In this document: one piece after another, positions 36,636-47,171 of the stretch
Position numbering within the stretch: the first letter of the stretch is position 1
Layout: every line of letters starts with the position of its first letter
Source: Dehalococcoides mccartyi
Lineage (GTDB): Bacteria > Chloroflexota > Dehalococcoidia > Dehalococcoidales > Dehalococcoidaceae
Reading direction: 5' to 3'
Assembly (NCBI RefSeq): GCF_001889305.1
Contig: NZ_CP013074.1
Coordinates: 558,001 to 622,000, forward strand
DNA length: 64,000 nucleotides
Made by a program: the position numbers and the translations under genes
The notes under the pieces: generated by a model
Seen by the model: only the letters and a program-made list of their open reading frames with translations
Database searches by the model: none
What the model was told of the DNA's origin: nothing

Positions 36636-39600
36636 TGATTTTGATGCTATACGGATTTCGCTGGCTTCCCCTGACCAGATACGAAGCTGGTCTTATGGTG
36701 AGGTTACCAAACCTGAAACCATAAACTATCGTACGTTAAAGCCGGAGCGGGACGGTCTTTTCTGTGAGCGCATTTTTGGCCCTATTAAGGACTTTGAGTG
36801 TGCTTGCGGCAAATACAAACGTATCCGCTACAAGGGCATTATATGTGATAAGTGCGGCGTGGAAATTGCCCGTGCCAAGGTACGGCGTGAACGGATGGGG
36901 CATATTGAACTGGCCTGTCCGGTAGGCCATATCTGGTTCACCCGCGGGATTCCCAGCCGGGTAGGCCTGCTGCTTAATCTTTCTACCCGTAGCCTTGAAA
37001 GGATTATTTATTATTCCCATTTCATTATCACTGCGGTAAATGATGAAGCCCGTGAAAAAGCTATTAAAGACCTTGAGGTTATTTCATCCCAGCGGGTGGC
37101 TGATAAGGGCAGCGAGGTAGATACCAAGGTTGCCCAGATGGAAGCTGAAGATGCCACTGTTGAAGCTATTAATCAGGTTCGCCGTGATTTTTCAGCTGAA
37201 CGTGAGCAAATGGAAGAAGATATCCAGCTGCTTATAGACCAACTGAAAGACCTGCAAATAGGTAATCTGTTGACCGAAAACCAGTATTACGAATTGAAAC
37301 AGCGTTTCAGCAATGTTTTTGAAGCATCTATGGGTGCTGAGGCCTTGTTAAAACTGCTTTCTTACATTGATATGGACAAGGAGCGGAGCAAACTTATTCA
37401 GGAAACCCGCTCTACTTCCGGCCAGCGCCGCAAAAAGGCTGGCAAACAGCTTCAGCTGGTAGAGGCTTTCCGCCGTTCCAGCAACAAGCCGGAGTGGATG
37501 ATTATGACGGTTCTGCCGGTACTGCCGCCGGACCTGCGTCCTATGGTTCAGCTTGACGGCGGCCGTTTTGCCACCAGTGACTTAAATGACCTTTACCGCA
37601 GGGTTATTAACCGCAATAACCGTCTCCAGCACCTGATGGAAATCGGGGCTCCGGAGATTATTATCCGCAACGAAAAACGTATGCTCCAGGAAGCGGTGGA
37701 TTCACTGATTGATAACGGACGCCGCGGCAAGAGCGTAGCTGTAAATGGTGACCACAAAGCCAAGTCGCTTTCTGATTTGCTTCGCGGTAAACAGGGACGC
37801 TTCCGCCAGAATCTGCTGGGTAAACGTGTTGACTACTCAGGCCGTTCGGTTATTGTGGTAGGCCCTTCACTCAAACTTTCACAGTGCGGTCTGCCCCGCC
37901 GTATGGCACTTGAGCTCTTTAAACCCTTTGTCATGCACCGTTTGGTACGAGACGGGTTAGCCCCTAATATCAAGAGTGCCCGCCGTTTGGTAGAGCGTGC
38001 CCGCCCTGAGGTTTACGATATTTTGGAAGAGGTGGTCAAGGAGAGGCCGGTTATGCTTAACCGTGCTCCTACTCTGCATCGCCTTAGTATCCAGGCCTTT
38101 GAGCCGGTACTCATTGACGGCAGTGCCCTCAGGCTTCACCCGCTGGTTTGTTCAGCATTTAACGCTGACTTTGATGGTGACCAGATGGCTGTCCACGTGC
38201 CTCTTTCCAAGGCGGCCGTGAAAGAAGCCCGTGAAACCATGCTGTCCATTCATAATATGATGCTTCCCTCCAGCGGTGAGCCGGTGGTCTCCCCCAGTCT
38301 TGATATGGTCTTTGGTTGTTATTACCTGACAACCACCCGTCCGGGCGCAAAAGGTGAGGGTAAAGTCTTCAGTGACTTTGAAGAAGCCAAACATTATTAC
38401 GAAATGGGTATTATTGACCTCCGTGCCATTATCAAGGTACGTGACGGCAAAGGGAATATGCTGGAAACCACTACCGGGCGGATTATATTCAATGATGTCC
38501 TGCCCAAGGCTGTAGAGTTTCAGAATATGGACATACCCAAATCCGCCATTAAAAAGATAATCGGACGTTGTTACAAGATACTTTCCAGCCAGGATATGGC
38601 TATCATGCTGGACAAGATTAAACAGCTTGGTTTCAAATACGCCACCAGTTCAGGCATTTCTATTGCCATGAGTGATATTTCAGTACCGCGTGAAAAAGCT
38701 AAACTGGTAGCCGCTGCTGATGAGCGGACTGCAATTTCCGAAGGGCAGTTTGCCCGCGGTCTTATCACCGAGGATGAACGTTACAATAGTATTATTGAAA
38801 CGTGGATGGAAACGACTGACCGCATTACGGACGCCATTCAGGCTGGCTTTGACAAACAGGGTTCTGTTTACATGATGGCTAACTCTGGTGCTAAAGGTAA
38901 CATTTCCCAGATACGCCAGATGGCTGGTCTGCGCGGCCTTATGACTAACCCTTCCGGCCGTATTATCGACTTCCCCATCAAGTCTTCCCTGCGTGAGGGT
39001 TTGACTGCCCTTGAGTACTTTATATCTACCCATGGTGCCCGCAAAGGTCTGGCTGATACCGCTTTGCGTACGTCCGGTTCAGGTTATCTGACCCGCCGTC
39101 TTATAGACGTAACACAGGATGTTATCATTCTTCAGGAAGACTGCGGCACTTCAAATGGTACCTGGATAGTAGAGCCCAAAGAAAAGGGTATGCTGCCACC
39201 GCTGGTTGACCGTGTACTTGGCCGCTGGGCTGCTCATAATGTGGTTCACCCCCAAACCGGCGAAATTATTGTGGAAAACAATGAAGAGATTGACGAAGCT
39301 AAGGCCAAGGCTATCGGCGAGGCTGGTATTACCGAGGTCTTTGTGCGTTCTCCTCTTACCTGCGAAGCTACTCACGGCATGTGCCGCCGCTGTTACGGGC
39401 GTGACCTTGGCCGTGTCCGTCTGGTAGACATGAATACCGCCGTAGGCATTATTGCCGCCCAGAGTATCGGTGAACCCGGTACCCAGCTGACACTCCGCAC
39501 CTTCCACACCGGCGGTGTGGTAGGCGTAGATATTACTACCGGTCTTCCCAGAGTTGAAGAACTCTTTGAAGCCCGCCCGCCCAAGGTTCAGTCTATAATC

Positions 39601-40509
39601 TCTGAGATAGACGGTGCGGTAGAAGTTATTGAAAATGAAAATGGCCGCCATATCCGCATAGCCTCAGATGAGGTCTATCAGGATGAATACGAATTACCTT
39701 CCGGCTGGAAGACTCAGGTTCAAAGCGGTCAGTGGGTGGATTCCGGTATGGTACTGGCTTCGCCTGAAATGGAAGGCAAGTCCAAAGCTGTTGTTCAGAG
39801 CGACCAGAATGTAGTTGCCAGAGTGGCTGGTGAAGTTTCAGTGGATGGCAATCTGATTACCATCAAGTACAGCGAAAGTGAAGAACGCGAATACGCTATA
39901 CCTGCCGCCATGCAGATAAAGGTTAAAACCGGGGATAGTGTCCGTGCCGGTCAGCAGCTGACTGACGGCTCTATAAACCCGCAGGATATTCTATCCATTT
40001 TGGGCAGGGATGCTGTTCAGAAGTATCTGGTTGAAGAAGTCCAGAAGGTCTACTACTCTCAGGGTGTACATATCAATGATAAGCACATAGAGGTTATTGC
40101 CCGCCAGATGCTTATCAAGGTACGTATTGATTCTTCCGGTGATACAGACCTTGTTCCGGGTGAACTGGTGGACAAGTTCCGTTATGAGGATATCAATGCC
40201 AAGGTTTTGGCCGAAGGCGGCGAACCGGCAACTGCCCATACCGTGCTTATGGGTATCACCCGTGCCTCACTCAGCACCGAAAGCTGGCTAGCGGCGGCCT
40301 CCTTCCAGGAGACCACCCGCGTCCTTACTGATGCCGCCATTTACGGCAAGGTGGACAAGCTGTCCGGCCTTAAGGAAAATGTTATCATAGGCAAGCTTAT
40401 ACCTGCCCAGTGTAAGTCCTGCAAGGAAGCTACAGTTGAAAGAGCGGAACGTATTGCCGCTGCAGCTTCTGCACCCGCTGTGAGCAGTCTGCCGGAAAAT
40501 TGCCTTTAG
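36622..40509 (+). CDS. rpoC: RNA polymerase subunit beta'
   Basis: This ~1295-residue subunit begins [17 protein letters not shown]. The N-terminal zinc Cys set (CACGK...CDKCGVE), the active-site NADFDGD (about 508), the bridge-helix/trigger region and the C-terminal zinc site (CRRCYG) are all present. I placed the start at 36622 (AAGAGG upstream) rather than the longer frame, whose extra 20 residues are not family-like. The bundled beta'-insert seen in some phyla is absent. A terminator follows. Confidence 0.97.
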   Translation: MNEVNDFDAIRISLASPDQIRSWSYGEVTKPETINYRTLKPERDGLFCERIFGPIKDFECACGKYKRIRYKGIICDKCGVEIARAKVRRERMGHIELACPVGHIWFTRGIPSRVGLLLNLSTRSLERIIYYSHFIITAVNDEAREKAIKDLEVISSQRVADKGSEVDTKVAQMEAEDATVEAINQVRRDFSAEREQMEEDIQLLIDQLKDLQIGNLLTENQYYELKQRFSNVFEASMGAEALLKLLSYIDMDKERSKLIQETRSTSGQRRKKAGKQLQLVEAFRRSSNKPEWMIMTVLPVLPPDLRPMVQLDGGRFATSDLNDLYRRVINRNNRLQHLMEIGAPEIIIRNEKRMLQEAVDSLIDNGRRGKSVAVNGDHKAKSLSDLLRGKQGRFRQNLLGKRVDYSGRSVIVVGPSLKLSQCGLPRRMALELFKPFVMHRLVRDGLAPNIKSARRLVERARPEVYDILEEVVKERPVMLNRAPTLHRLSIQAFEPVLIDGSALRLHPLVCSAFNADFDGDQMAVHVPLSKAAVKEARETMLSIHNMMLPSSGEPVVSPSLDMVFGCYYLTTTRPGAKGEGKVFSDFEEAKHYYEMGIIDLRAIIKVRDGKGNMLETTTGRIIFNDVLPKAVEFQNMDIPKSAIKKIIGRCYKILSSQDMAIMLDKIKQLGFKYATSSGISIAMSDISVPREKAKLVAAADERTAISEGQFARGLITEDERYNSIIETWMETTDRITDAIQAGFDKQGSVYMMANSGAKGNISQIRQMAGLRGLMTNPSGRIIDFPIKSSLREGLTALEYFISTHGARKGLADTALRTSGSGYLTRRLIDVTQDVIILQEDCGTSNGTWIVEPKEKGMLPPLVDRVLGRWAAHNVVHPQTGEIIVENNEEIDEAKAKAIGEAGITEVFVRSPLTCEATHGMCRRCYGRDLGRVRLVDMNTAVGIIAAQSIGEPGTQLTLRTFHTGGVVGVDITTGLPRVEELFEARPPKVQSIISEIDGAVEVIENENGRHIRIASDEVYQDEYELPSGWKTQVQSGQWVDSGMVLASPEMEGKSKAVVQSDQNVVARVAGEVSVDGNLITIKYSESEEREYAIPAAMQIKVKTGDSVRAGQQLTDGSINPQDILSILGRDAVQKYLVEEVQKVYYSQGVHINDKHIEVIARQMLIKVRIDSSGDTDLVPGELVDKFRYEDINAKVLAEGGEPATAHTVLMGITRASLSTESWLAAASFQETTRVLTDAAIYGKVDKLSGLKENVIIGKLIPAQCKSCKEATVERAERIAAAASAPAVSSLPENCL

Positions 40510-40534
40510 GTTCTCTAGTGTTTTTACTATCGTG

Positions 40535-40564
40535 GCAGAGGGGCTTTTAGCCCCTCTGCTTTTT
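40535..40564 (+). terminator. Terminator of rpoBC
   Basis: GCAGAGGGGC (40535-40544), a TTTTA loop and GCCCCTCTGC (40550-40559) form a perfect 10-bp stem followed by TTTTT, a textbook intrinsic terminator 25 nt after rpoC. Confidence 0.95.
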
Positions 40565-40696
40565 GTGAGGGATAGTTAGGAGCATACGGTTCTAGCTTAT
40601 CTCTGTATACTTCACTTTAATGTCACTCCTCCTGCCGTAAATGACTGAGAGAAATTCTTTTGACACCAGACTTTAGAGAGTGTTTTGGAATATTTG

Positions 40697-40705
40697 TGCT
40701 ATAAT
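40697..40705 (+). promoter_or_regulatory. Extended -10 promoter of ruvB, probable leaderless start
   Basis: TGC-TATAAT (40697-40705) is an extended -10 with no clear -35. Seven bases (ACTTCAA) separate it from the ATG at 40713, and no Shine-Dalgarno exists, so transcription and translation probably begin at about the same base. Confidence 0.6.
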
Positions 40706-40712
40706 ACTTCAA

Positions 40713-41762
40713 ATGTCAGAGGAAAAAGAGCGTCTTATATCCGGGAAACTGGCCGCCGATGATGCCAAGCTGGATACCAGCCTTCGCCCCCGTTGCCTGT
40801 CTGATTTTATAGGTCAAAAGCGCCTCAAGGATAATCTTGGGGTAGCCATACAGGCGGCCAAGCAAAGGGGAGAGGCGCTGGACCATGTTTTGCTTTACGG
40901 GCCGCCGGGATTAGGGAAAACCACTCTTTCGCATATCATAGCTTTGGAGATGGGGGTGAATATCCGTATTACCTCCGGTCCGGCCATTGAAAGGCAGGGT
41001 GATTTGGCAGCTATTCTGACCAATCTGAAGCCCTTTGATATCCTGTTTATAGATGAAATACACCGCCTTAGCCGGAATGTAGAGGAAGTCCTTTATCCGG
41101 CTATGGAAGACTACGCACTTGACATAATGGTAGGAAAAGGGCCGGGCGCCAGAAGCCTCAGGCTTAAACTGCCACATTTCACCCTGATAGGGGCGACCAC
41201 CCGCTATGCCATGCTTTCAGCACCTTTGCGTGATCGTTTCGGTTCTATATTCCGTCTGGATTTTTATGATGAAGAAGCCATATATGATATTGTCCGCCGC
41301 TCCGCCCGTATACTAGGGGTGGAAGCAGATGAAAATGGTCTTCATCAGATAGCCTGCCGTTCCCGCGGCACTCCTAGAGTGGCAAACCGTTTGCTTCGGC
41401 GGGTGAGGGACTATGCCCAGGTAAAGGGAAACGGGCTGATTACCGGGGATATTGCAGCGGAATCTCTGGCCTGTTTGGAAGTGGATAAATTGGGGCTGGA
41501 TGAGATTGATCACAAGGTTTTAAAAACCATTATCCATAAATTCGGGGGAGGACCGGTGGGTCTTGAAACTATTGCCGCGGCTATTTCCGAAGAAGCGGAT
41601 ACGATTATGGACGTTTATGAACCTTATCTGCTCCAACTGGGTTTTTTGGAAAGAACACCTAGAGGACGTCAGGCAACCCGTTTGGCTTACCAGCACTTGA
41701 GTATACCTTATCCGGCTGATAAAAATACCCAGCAGGGACTTTGGGCGGAGAATGGCACCTAA
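40713..41762 (+). CDS. ruvB: Holliday junction branch-migration ATPase
   Basis: This 349-residue AAA+ motor drives Holliday junction migration with RuvA. It has Walker [10 protein letters not shown] (about 60-68), Walker B DEIHRL, sensor and arginine-finger blocks ([17 protein letters not shown]), and the C-terminal winged-helix ([13 protein letters not shown]). The start at MSEEKERL (40713) is preferred over the longer frame, since a -10 box occupies the upstream bases. ruvA and ruvC are not adjacent. It overlaps queH by 11 nt. Confidence 0.97.
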   Translation: MSEEKERLISGKLAADDAKLDTSLRPRCLSDFIGQKRLKDNLGVAIQAAKQRGEALDHVLLYGPPGLGKTTLSHIIALEMGVNIRITSGPAIERQGDLAAILTNLKPFDILFIDEIHRLSRNVEEVLYPAMEDYALDIMVGKGPGARSLRLKLPHFTLIGATTRYAMLSAPLRDRFGSIFRLDFYDEEAIYDIVRRSARILGVEADENGLHQIACRSRGTPRVANRLLRRVRDYAQVKGNGLITGDIAAESLACLEVDKLGLDEIDHKVLKTIIHKFGGGPVGLETIAAAISEEADTIMDVYEPYLLQLGFLERTPRGRQATRLAYQHLSIPYPADKNTQQGLWAENGT

Positions 41763-42300
41763 ACTTCTTCTCCATGGTTGCTGTGCCCATTGTACCGCTT
41801 ACTCTTTCAAATACTGGCAGGAACAGGGTTTTCTGGTCAGTGTTTACTGGTACAACCCCAACATTCACCCCTTTACTGAGCATCAAAGCAGACTTGAGGC
41901 TATGGAGAAACTTTCAGATGAAATGGGTTTTGAGCTTATAACAGAGCCTTCATATCAAATGGCCGAATATTTTAAAAATGTAGCCGCAAATGTGGATGGG
42001 CGTTGTCGAATCTGTTTTGATATGCGTCTGGGGCAGACTGCCGCTTATGCCGCACAGCATGGGTACGAATATTTTTCCTCAAGCCTTTTTATCAGCCCTC
42101 ACCAGAAACATGCTGATGCAGTTTGTGCGGCTGAAATATTGGCTAAGGAAACGGGGATCAAATTTGCCTATGCAGACCTTCGAAAACGTTATTCGGACAG
42201 CCGCCATATTACCAAACCCTTAGACCTTTATCGCCAGCAGTACTGCGGGTGTATATATAGTGAGTATGAAAGATTCGGCAAGGCGGATTCGCCTGCCTAA
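41752..42300 (+). CDS. queH: Epoxyqueuosine reductase QueH (DUF208)
   Basis: This 182-residue protein matches the non-cobalamin epoxyqueuosine reductase Que[12 protein letters not shown] at the N-terminus, [12 protein letters not shown], a CRICFDMRL block (about 80-88), SSLFISPHQ and the C-terminal YCGCIYSE. The paired cysteines hold the Fe-S cluster and metal. It makes the last step of queuosine in tRNA anticodons, in place of B12-dependent QueG. It overlaps ruvB by 11 nt, so it is co-translated. Confidence 0.93.
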   Translation: MAPKLLLHGCCAHCTAYSFKYWQEQGFLVSVYWYNPNIHPFTEHQSRLEAMEKLSDEMGFELITEPSYQMAEYFKNVAANVDGRCRICFDMRLGQTAAYAAQHGYEYFSSSLFISPHQKHADAVCAAEILAKETGIKFAYADLRKRYSDSRHITKPLDLYRQQYCGCIYSEYERFGKADSPA

Positions 42301-42375
42301 TAGGCTATTTTGTACTCTTTTATCCGGGCAGGTATGTTAAAATATATGTACACTATTTGCCAGAGGTTTATTTAA

Positions 42376-43011
42376 ATGGCCTATTTAATCCGCCCTATAA
42401 AAGACGAAGATATACCTGAACTAAATCAACTTGATAAAGAAGCCTTTCCCACAATGTGGCCGGCGACCAATTTCAAGCGTGAGATGGAAAACATCATGGC
42501 CCATTATATGGTGCTGGTTGATGAGGACATCTCCACTGCTGCAAAGCCTGTTTTAAGTATTTGGAAACGACTTAGGAATTGTATCCGACATGATACTGGC
42601 ACTATTCAGCAGGTGGTAGACTGCCCAAAGGTAATTGGTTACGGTGCTATATGGGTAATGGCCGGCTCTGCCCATTTGGTCAGCGTGGCAGTGCGGGAGG
42701 CCTACCGCCGCAAAGGATTTGGCGAGTTGCTTCTGATAAGCTCTTTGAAAGAAGCTATCAAACACAAATGCTTTGAAATGACTCTTGAGGTCAGGGTTTC
42801 AAATATTGTGGCTCAAAATCTGTATTTGAAATATGGGTTTGCCATAAAGGGTATACGGAAAAAATACTATCTGGATAATCACGAAGATGCCCTTATTATG
42901 ACTTTAGATAGCATTGATAGCCCTGATTTTACGTCTAAACTGGAAGAATATAAAAACAGCCACACCCGGAAGTGGAAAACCACACCGGGCATGGCCGAAC
43001 TGGCTTCTTAA
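42376..43011 (+). CDS. GNAT-family N-acetyltransferase (RimI-like)
   Basis: This 211-residue protein starts YLIRPIKDEDIPELNQLDKEAF and has the acetyl-CoA loop SVAVREAYRRKGFGELLL (about 107-124), then NIVAQNLYLKYGF, as in RimI-type ribosomal-protein alanine acetyltransferases. A ~35-residue insert (about 48-80) separates the N-terminal strands, so it is longer than classical RimI (~150). The substrate is unproven. An AGAGG site precedes the ATG. Confidence 0.82.
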   Translation: MAYLIRPIKDEDIPELNQLDKEAFPTMWPATNFKREMENIMAHYMVLVDEDISTAAKPVLSIWKRLRNCIRHDTGTIQQVVDCPKVIGYGAIWVMAGSAHLVSVAVREAYRRKGFGELLLISSLKEAIKHKCFEMTLEVRVSNIVAQNLYLKYGFAIKGIRKKYYLDNHEDALIMTLDSIDSPDFTSKLEEYKNSHTRKWKTTPGMAELAS

Positions 43012-43029
43012 ATTTATTAAAAGGGAAAG

Positions 43030-43257
43030 TTACTCTTCGTCTCCGCCCCGGGATTTGCGTTTTAAATCCCCCAGGGATTTCAATCGTTCAAATTCTGCTT
43101 CATCTATGGGTTCGCAGAGCTTGACCGTACCCCGTTCAATGCGTATTTTGAAAAGCTTGCGGCATTTCCAGCATTTATAAGGTCCTTCATATACTTCGTC
43201 AGCTAATGAAAAACTGCCAATTACGCCACAATCAGGGCAGGGGATTTTTACCATCAT
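43030..43257 (-). CDS. Small zinc-ribbon protein
   Basis: This 75-residue protein has CPDC (7-10) and CWKC (29-32), a zinc-ribbon arrangement, and a charged C-terminal half. The start at 43257 is followed at once by a second Met. I do not recognise a family. It is 64 nt downstream of the permease gene on the same strand. Confidence 0.7.
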   Translation of the reverse strand: MMVKIPCPDCGVIGSFSLADEVYEGPYKCWKCRKLFKIRIERGTVKLCEPIDEAEFERLKSLGDLKRKSRGGDEE

Positions 43258-43321
43258 CTCTCAGGTACTTCCTTTCACCAACTTGCGTTTACAGTGTAAT
43301 AGTTTATTCCTAAGGGAAAAA

Positions 43322-43861
43322 CTATTCAAGCAGGTTTACTTTTGAAAAGAGGGCATTGGCCAGCATCCCGGCGGCTATTGGCATCAGGGCGGTTACGGCC
43401 AGCCGTATCAGGGCGAATTTCCAGCCCAGCATGCCAATCTCAAGAGGAAGACGGTTCACCGCCAGCAGTGACCAGCCCGTCATGAATGCTACCATAGTAC
43501 CGGCTCCGGCACCGCCGCCCAGCAACCCGGCGGCAATGGGCATACAACTGTAAGGTCCGCCCGGCATTAGCCCGCCCACAGCTGTACCGATAAGTACACC
43601 TTTGAAACCTGATTCCTGTCCCAGCCACTGGCTGACGGTCTCTTCGGGTATGATAACCCTGAGCATACCGGCAATCACAAAGGCCAGTACCATCATGGGC
43701 AATACCTGAATAAATATATCCCAGGCGGCTTTAAACCCCTCTACGTGAGCACCGTTTTTGTTGTAAGCAATAACACTGACCACCACTGCTGCAACCGCCA
43801 GAATTATGGTGGGGATTATCATGGAAGGTCTTTGGCCTCTCTCACAGCTGTTATTTACCAT
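43322..43861 (-). CDS. Predicted permease (YraQ/ArsP-like, one half)
   Basis: This 179-residue membrane protein has about five helices and the family motifs ...VLPMMVLAFVIAGMLR and GGLMPGGPYSCMPIAAGLLGGGAGAG. It resembles half of the ~300-residue UPF0718/ArsP permeases. Whether it works as a dimer, with another half encoded elsewhere, or alone is unknown, and so is the substrate. It lies 28 nt after the Trm9-like gene's stop on the same strand. Confidence 0.75.
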   Translation of the reverse strand: MVNNSCERGQRPSMIIPTIILAVAAVVVSVIAYNKNGAHVEGFKAAWDIFIQVLPMMVLAFVIAGMLRVIIPEETVSQWLGQESGFKGVLIGTAVGGLMPGGPYSCMPIAAGLLGGGAGAGTMVAFMTGWSLLAVNRLPLEIGMLGWKFALIRLAVTALMPIAAGMLANALFSKVNLLE

Positions 43862-43889
43862 ATTACTTATACAAATATATCCTAAAGCC

Positions 43890-44564
43890 CTATTTTTTTA
43901 AAGTTTGTTTCTCAAGTATCAGGCAGATGTTACGGGCAAAATATTTTGGTCCGCGGTGGCTCTTTTCACCGGATGAGCTGACTACCCTGAAACCGGCTTT
44001 TTTAACCAGTGCCTCTATCTCCCAGCAGGTATACAGGTGGTAATAGCGCATGAGTATCTGGTCCTGGCTTTTCCATGGCACCAGAGTTTCCCGCCCCTTG
44101 AACCAAAAACGGGGCTGTAGACGGTTCCAGACCGTCAGGAATATTTGTCCGTTATCTTTCAGTACCCGTCCGAATTCGTTTAGGGCTTTTAGTTGAGAAT
44201 CCTGTCCTTTCAGGTGGTGGAAACTGGCCACAGCAATCAGCCAGTCAAATTCGGCATCCTTGAAAGGCAGGTTTTGCATATCTGCCACTGCCAGATTAGG
44301 TTTGAAGCCGTGTTTACGGGCATATTTACCGGCTTGGTCTATCATCTCGGCTGAAAAATCTATGCCATACAGCTCAAAATTGTTTTTAAAAGGTATAAAA
44401 TCTGCTCCGCAGCCGCAGCCGGCATTAAGGAGTTTGCCTGTTTGCCATTTTTCGGCCAGTGCTGAAAGCTCCGGGCTGAAAATGGAACGATGGCGAAAGC
44501 TGTACCAGCCAGCGGCTATACGGTCAAATACCTGTGACTGGGAAGTAAAATTTTGTTCGTTCAT
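43890..44564 (-). CDS. SAM-dependent methyltransferase, Trm9-like
   Basis: This 224-residue class I methyltransferase has motif I LLNAGCGCGADF (45-56), a motif II-like NLAVADMQNLPF (about 94-105), and VASFHHL. The C-terminal part (RETLVPWKSQDQILMRYYHLYTCWEIEALVKKAGF, residues about 158-192) resembles the wobble-uridine methyltransferase Trm9/ABH8 group, in which an R/Y-YHLY element is characteristic. It is divergent from elp3, with start codons 44 bp apart. I infer that it methylates cm5U34 made by Elp3. A generic methyltransferase is the fallback. Confidence 0.65.
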   Translation of the reverse strand: MNEQNFTSQSQVFDRIAAGWYSFRHRSIFSPELSALAEKWQTGKLLNAGCGCGADFIPFKNNFELYGIDFSAEMIDQAGKYARKHGFKPNLAVADMQNLPFKDAEFDWLIAVASFHHLKGQDSQLKALNEFGRVLKDNGQIFLTVWNRLQPRFWFKGRETLVPWKSQDQILMRYYHLYTCWEIEALVKKAGFRVVSSSGEKSHRGPKYFARNICLILEKQTLKK

Positions 44565-44572
44565 AGCTTTAG

Positions 44573-44580
44573 GTTATAAT
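44573..44580. promoter_or_regulatory. Overlapping divergent -10 boxes between Trm9-like gene and elp3
   Basis: TATAAT on the plus strand (44575-44580, with TTGTTC at 44553-44558) and TATAAC on the minus strand (44578-44573) overlap. The two genes therefore share one promoter core, with mutual exclusion or linked control likely. The minus box lies 8 nt from the methyltransferase ATG. Confidence 0.45.
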
Positions 44581-44608
44581 TAACTATCCTTAATAGATAA
44601 GAGTATAT

Positions 44609-45988
44609 ATGAAGAAGCTTTCCCGAACAATATCAGGCGTTACCCCGGTGGCGGTTATGACCAAACCTCTGCCGTGTCCCGGCAAGTGCATATATTGTCC
44701 TACTTTTGCTGCCACTCCCCAGAGCTATACACCTGAATCTCCGGCTGTTTTGCGGGCTAAAAGCTGTGAATACCAGGCTTACAAACAGGTTGCCCTTCGC
44801 CTGCGGATAATACAGGATATGGGTCACCCTACAGATAAGGTTGAGCTTATAGTTATGGGTGGTACTTTCCTTTCAGCAGATACCGCCTACCAGTATGGTT
44901 TCATTAAAGACTGCTATGATGCGTTGAATGGGATAGTGGCTGGCAGTCTGGAGGAAGCTAAGACTATAAATGAAACTGCTCAGCACCGCTGCGTAGGCTT
45001 ATGCATTGAGACCCGCCCGGATATCTGCGGTGAGACCGAAATACAACGGATGATAGATTTCGGAACTACCAGAGTGGAACTTGGCGTCCAGATGCTGGAT
45101 GATGATATTTATAAACTGGTTGAACGGGGACATACAGTTGCGGATGTGGCTGAGGCCACCCGCCTTTTGCGTGAATACGGCCTAAAAGTGCATTACCACT
45201 GGATGCCCGGACTTCCCGGTTCAGCCCCTGAAAAAGATCTGGCACTTTCCCGCATGGTGTTTGAAGATCCCCGGTTTTGCCCTGACGGGCTTAAGCTTTA
45301 TCCCACTATGGTAGTGGAGGGGACTGTACTTGAGGAGTGGTGGAAAGAAGGCAGATATACACCGTACCCAAGTGACATCATGACCGGGCTTATTGCGGAT
45401 ATTAAAGCTCTGGTGCCGCCTTATGTGCGTATCTCACGGGTTCTTCGGGATATACCGGCGGTATTTATCAGCGCGGGACTCAAAGACTCCCTGAGAGATG
45501 GTGTTCGGCAGATACTGGAAAGCCGCCACCAGAAGTGCAGGTGTATACGCTGTCGTGAATACGGCCACCGCCAGCGGAAAGGACAAACCAGTGGTGAACC
45601 CACCTTAAGGCGACTTGATTATCCTGCTTCAGAGGGCAACGAGATATTCCTTAGCTTTGAGGATTCTTCCGATACCCTTTATGGTTTGCTCAGGTTGCGT
45701 ATACCCTGTTTATCCCTGCCTGTTCCGGATAAAAAATACGGCGGTAAAATAGGACTGGTACGTGAACTGCATGTATATGGCATAGAACTCTCACTGGGTG
45801 AACAGGGAGACCAGTCTGCCCAGCACCGGGGTCTTGGCAGAAAGCTGGTGGCCGAGGCAGAACGGCTTGCCCATGACGAATACGGCCTTAGCTCACTGGC
45901 AATACTAAGCGGTGTGGGCGCCAGAGAGTATTACCGTTCACTCGGGTATGAACTTTCGGCAGGGTATATGTGTAAGCGTCTGGCTTGA
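44609..45988 (+). CDS. elp3: tRNA wobble-uridine acetyltransferase/radical SAM enzyme Elp3
   Basis: This 459-residue protein combines a radical SAM domain with a C-terminal GNAT domain. The Fe-S cysteines are 23, 27 and 30 (CPGKCIYC), and TFAATPQSYTPESPA is the Elp3 substrate/SAM segment. A zinc-type cluster CRCIRCREYG (about 309-318) precedes the acetyl-CoA fold with HRGLGRKLV (about 409-417). It carboxymethylates U34 of tRNAs using acetyl-CoA and SAM. A D. mccartyi Elp3 of this type has a published crystal structure. The Trm9-like gene is divergent next to it. Confidence 0.95.
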   Translation: MKKLSRTISGVTPVAVMTKPLPCPGKCIYCPTFAATPQSYTPESPAVLRAKSCEYQAYKQVALRLRIIQDMGHPTDKVELIVMGGTFLSADTAYQYGFIKDCYDALNGIVAGSLEEAKTINETAQHRCVGLCIETRPDICGETEIQRMIDFGTTRVELGVQMLDDDIYKLVERGHTVADVAEATRLLREYGLKVHYHWMPGLPGSAPEKDLALSRMVFEDPRFCPDGLKLYPTMVVEGTVLEEWWKEGRYTPYPSDIMTGLIADIKALVPPYVRISRVLRDIPAVFISAGLKDSLRDGVRQILESRHQKCRCIRCREYGHRQRKGQTSGEPTLRRLDYPASEGNEIFLSFEDSSDTLYGLLRLRIPCLSLPVPDKKYGGKIGLVRELHVYGIELSLGEQGDQSAQHRGLGRKLVAEAERLAHDEYGLSSLAILSGVGAREYYRSLGYELSAGYMCKRLA

Positions 45989-46203
45989 TATTAAAGCGGA
46001 TTTGGCTGATTTTGCCCTGTATGGTGACAAATGTTAAACTACAGGTGTAAACTCTGCTGATGTGTCAGTAAATGCAACTTGAACTGAATGGTAAAAACGT
46101 TTTTTAGGTGCTAGAATATAAACAGTTATTTTATACAGTAACTTGTGTGTATTACCAGTATATATGGTGACGGGAAAACAAAAGACATGGCTAGGAGGAT
46201 AAA

Positions 46204-47142
46204 ATGGTCCGTGTTGCTGAAGAATGGTTTGCAGTATGCGGAGGGTGTGAACTCTCTATACTGGATATAGGTGAGCCGCTGCTGGATGTTTTACCCAACT
46301 TGGAAATAGTTCATATGCCTGTTCTTATGGATCATAAACTTCTCGGACAGAAGGGTGATGGTATTAAATACGAAATCCCAGAAGCTGATCTTGGTATAAT
46401 TACAGGCGGTATCCGAAATGAGGAAAACAGGGAACTTGCTCTGGAAATGCGCAAGAAATGCAAGCTAATCGTAGCCCTTGGCACTTGTGCCTGTTTCGGC
46501 GGTATTCCGGCTCTGGCAAACCTTTCTACTACCGAAGATATGTTGAAACAGGTTTTCAGTAAGGAGAAAGGTACTGATCCTGCTTCTCCTCCCGGTGACA
46601 AATCCCTCCCCAAAATGCTTGACCGTGTTTATGCCGTAGATGAAATAATAACAGTAGATATTCACCTGCCCGGTTGTCCTCCTACACCAGCCCATATAGT
46701 TGAACTGCTCACAGCAGTACTTGCGGGTAAAACTTTTGCGCTTCCCGAAAGAAGTGTTTGCGATACCTGCCCCACCATACGTGAAAAACAATCTACCGGC
46801 GGGTCTATCAAACGCCCTCTGCAAAATGCCCAGTTTACCCCCGGCCGCTATGATAATATGCGCTGCCTGAATGAACAGGGCTTGTTCTGTCTGGGGCCGG
46901 TTACCAAAGCTGGGTGCAACCGTATTTTGGGTGCTGATCCTTCGGAAGAAATTCCCCGCTGTATAAAGGCTTATATGCCGTGCCGCGGCTGTTTCGGACC
47001 TGTCCGCAAAGGTTCTAATCCTACTGCTGATATAATGGGCTCGTTAAGCTATATCGGGCGTGATCCAAAGGAGATTGTTGACCGGGTGGCCACCATAAAC
47101 CGCTTTATCGGTTCGGGTAGACTCCGCCCGCAGGATAAATAA
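46204..47142 (+). CDS. vhuG: [NiFe] hydrogenase small subunit (Vhu/Mvh type)
   Basis: This 312-residue cytoplasmic small subunit carries the electron-relay Fe-S clusters. The N-terminal CGGC (12-15) gives the proximal-cluster cysteines, and the cysteines of CACFGG, LPGCPPTP and CRGCFGP provide the others. There is no Tat signal, unlike membrane-bound uptake hydrogenases, so it matches group 3 methyl-viologen-type enzymes. A GGAGG site precedes the ATG. The vhuA gene follows 29 nt later. Confidence 0.9.
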   Translation: MVRVAEEWFAVCGGCELSILDIGEPLLDVLPNLEIVHMPVLMDHKLLGQKGDGIKYEIPEADLGIITGGIRNEENRELALEMRKKCKLIVALGTCACFGGIPALANLSTTEDMLKQVFSKEKGTDPASPPGDKSLPKMLDRVYAVDEIITVDIHLPGCPPTPAHIVELLTAVLAGKTFALPERSVCDTCPTIREKQSTGGSIKRPLQNAQFTPGRYDNMRCLNEQGLFCLGPVTKAGCNRILGADPSEEIPRCIKAYMPCRGCFGPVRKGSNPTADIMGSLSYIGRDPKEIVDRVATINRFIGSGRLRPQDK

Positions 47143-47171
47143 TAACCCCTTTTAGTTAATTCGGAGGATAT

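Noticed and set aside
40660-40705. TTGACA (40660-40665) as the -35 of the ruvB promoter
   Set aside because: It lies 34 bp from the TATAAT box, too far for a normal spacer. An extended -10 alone explains the promoter better.
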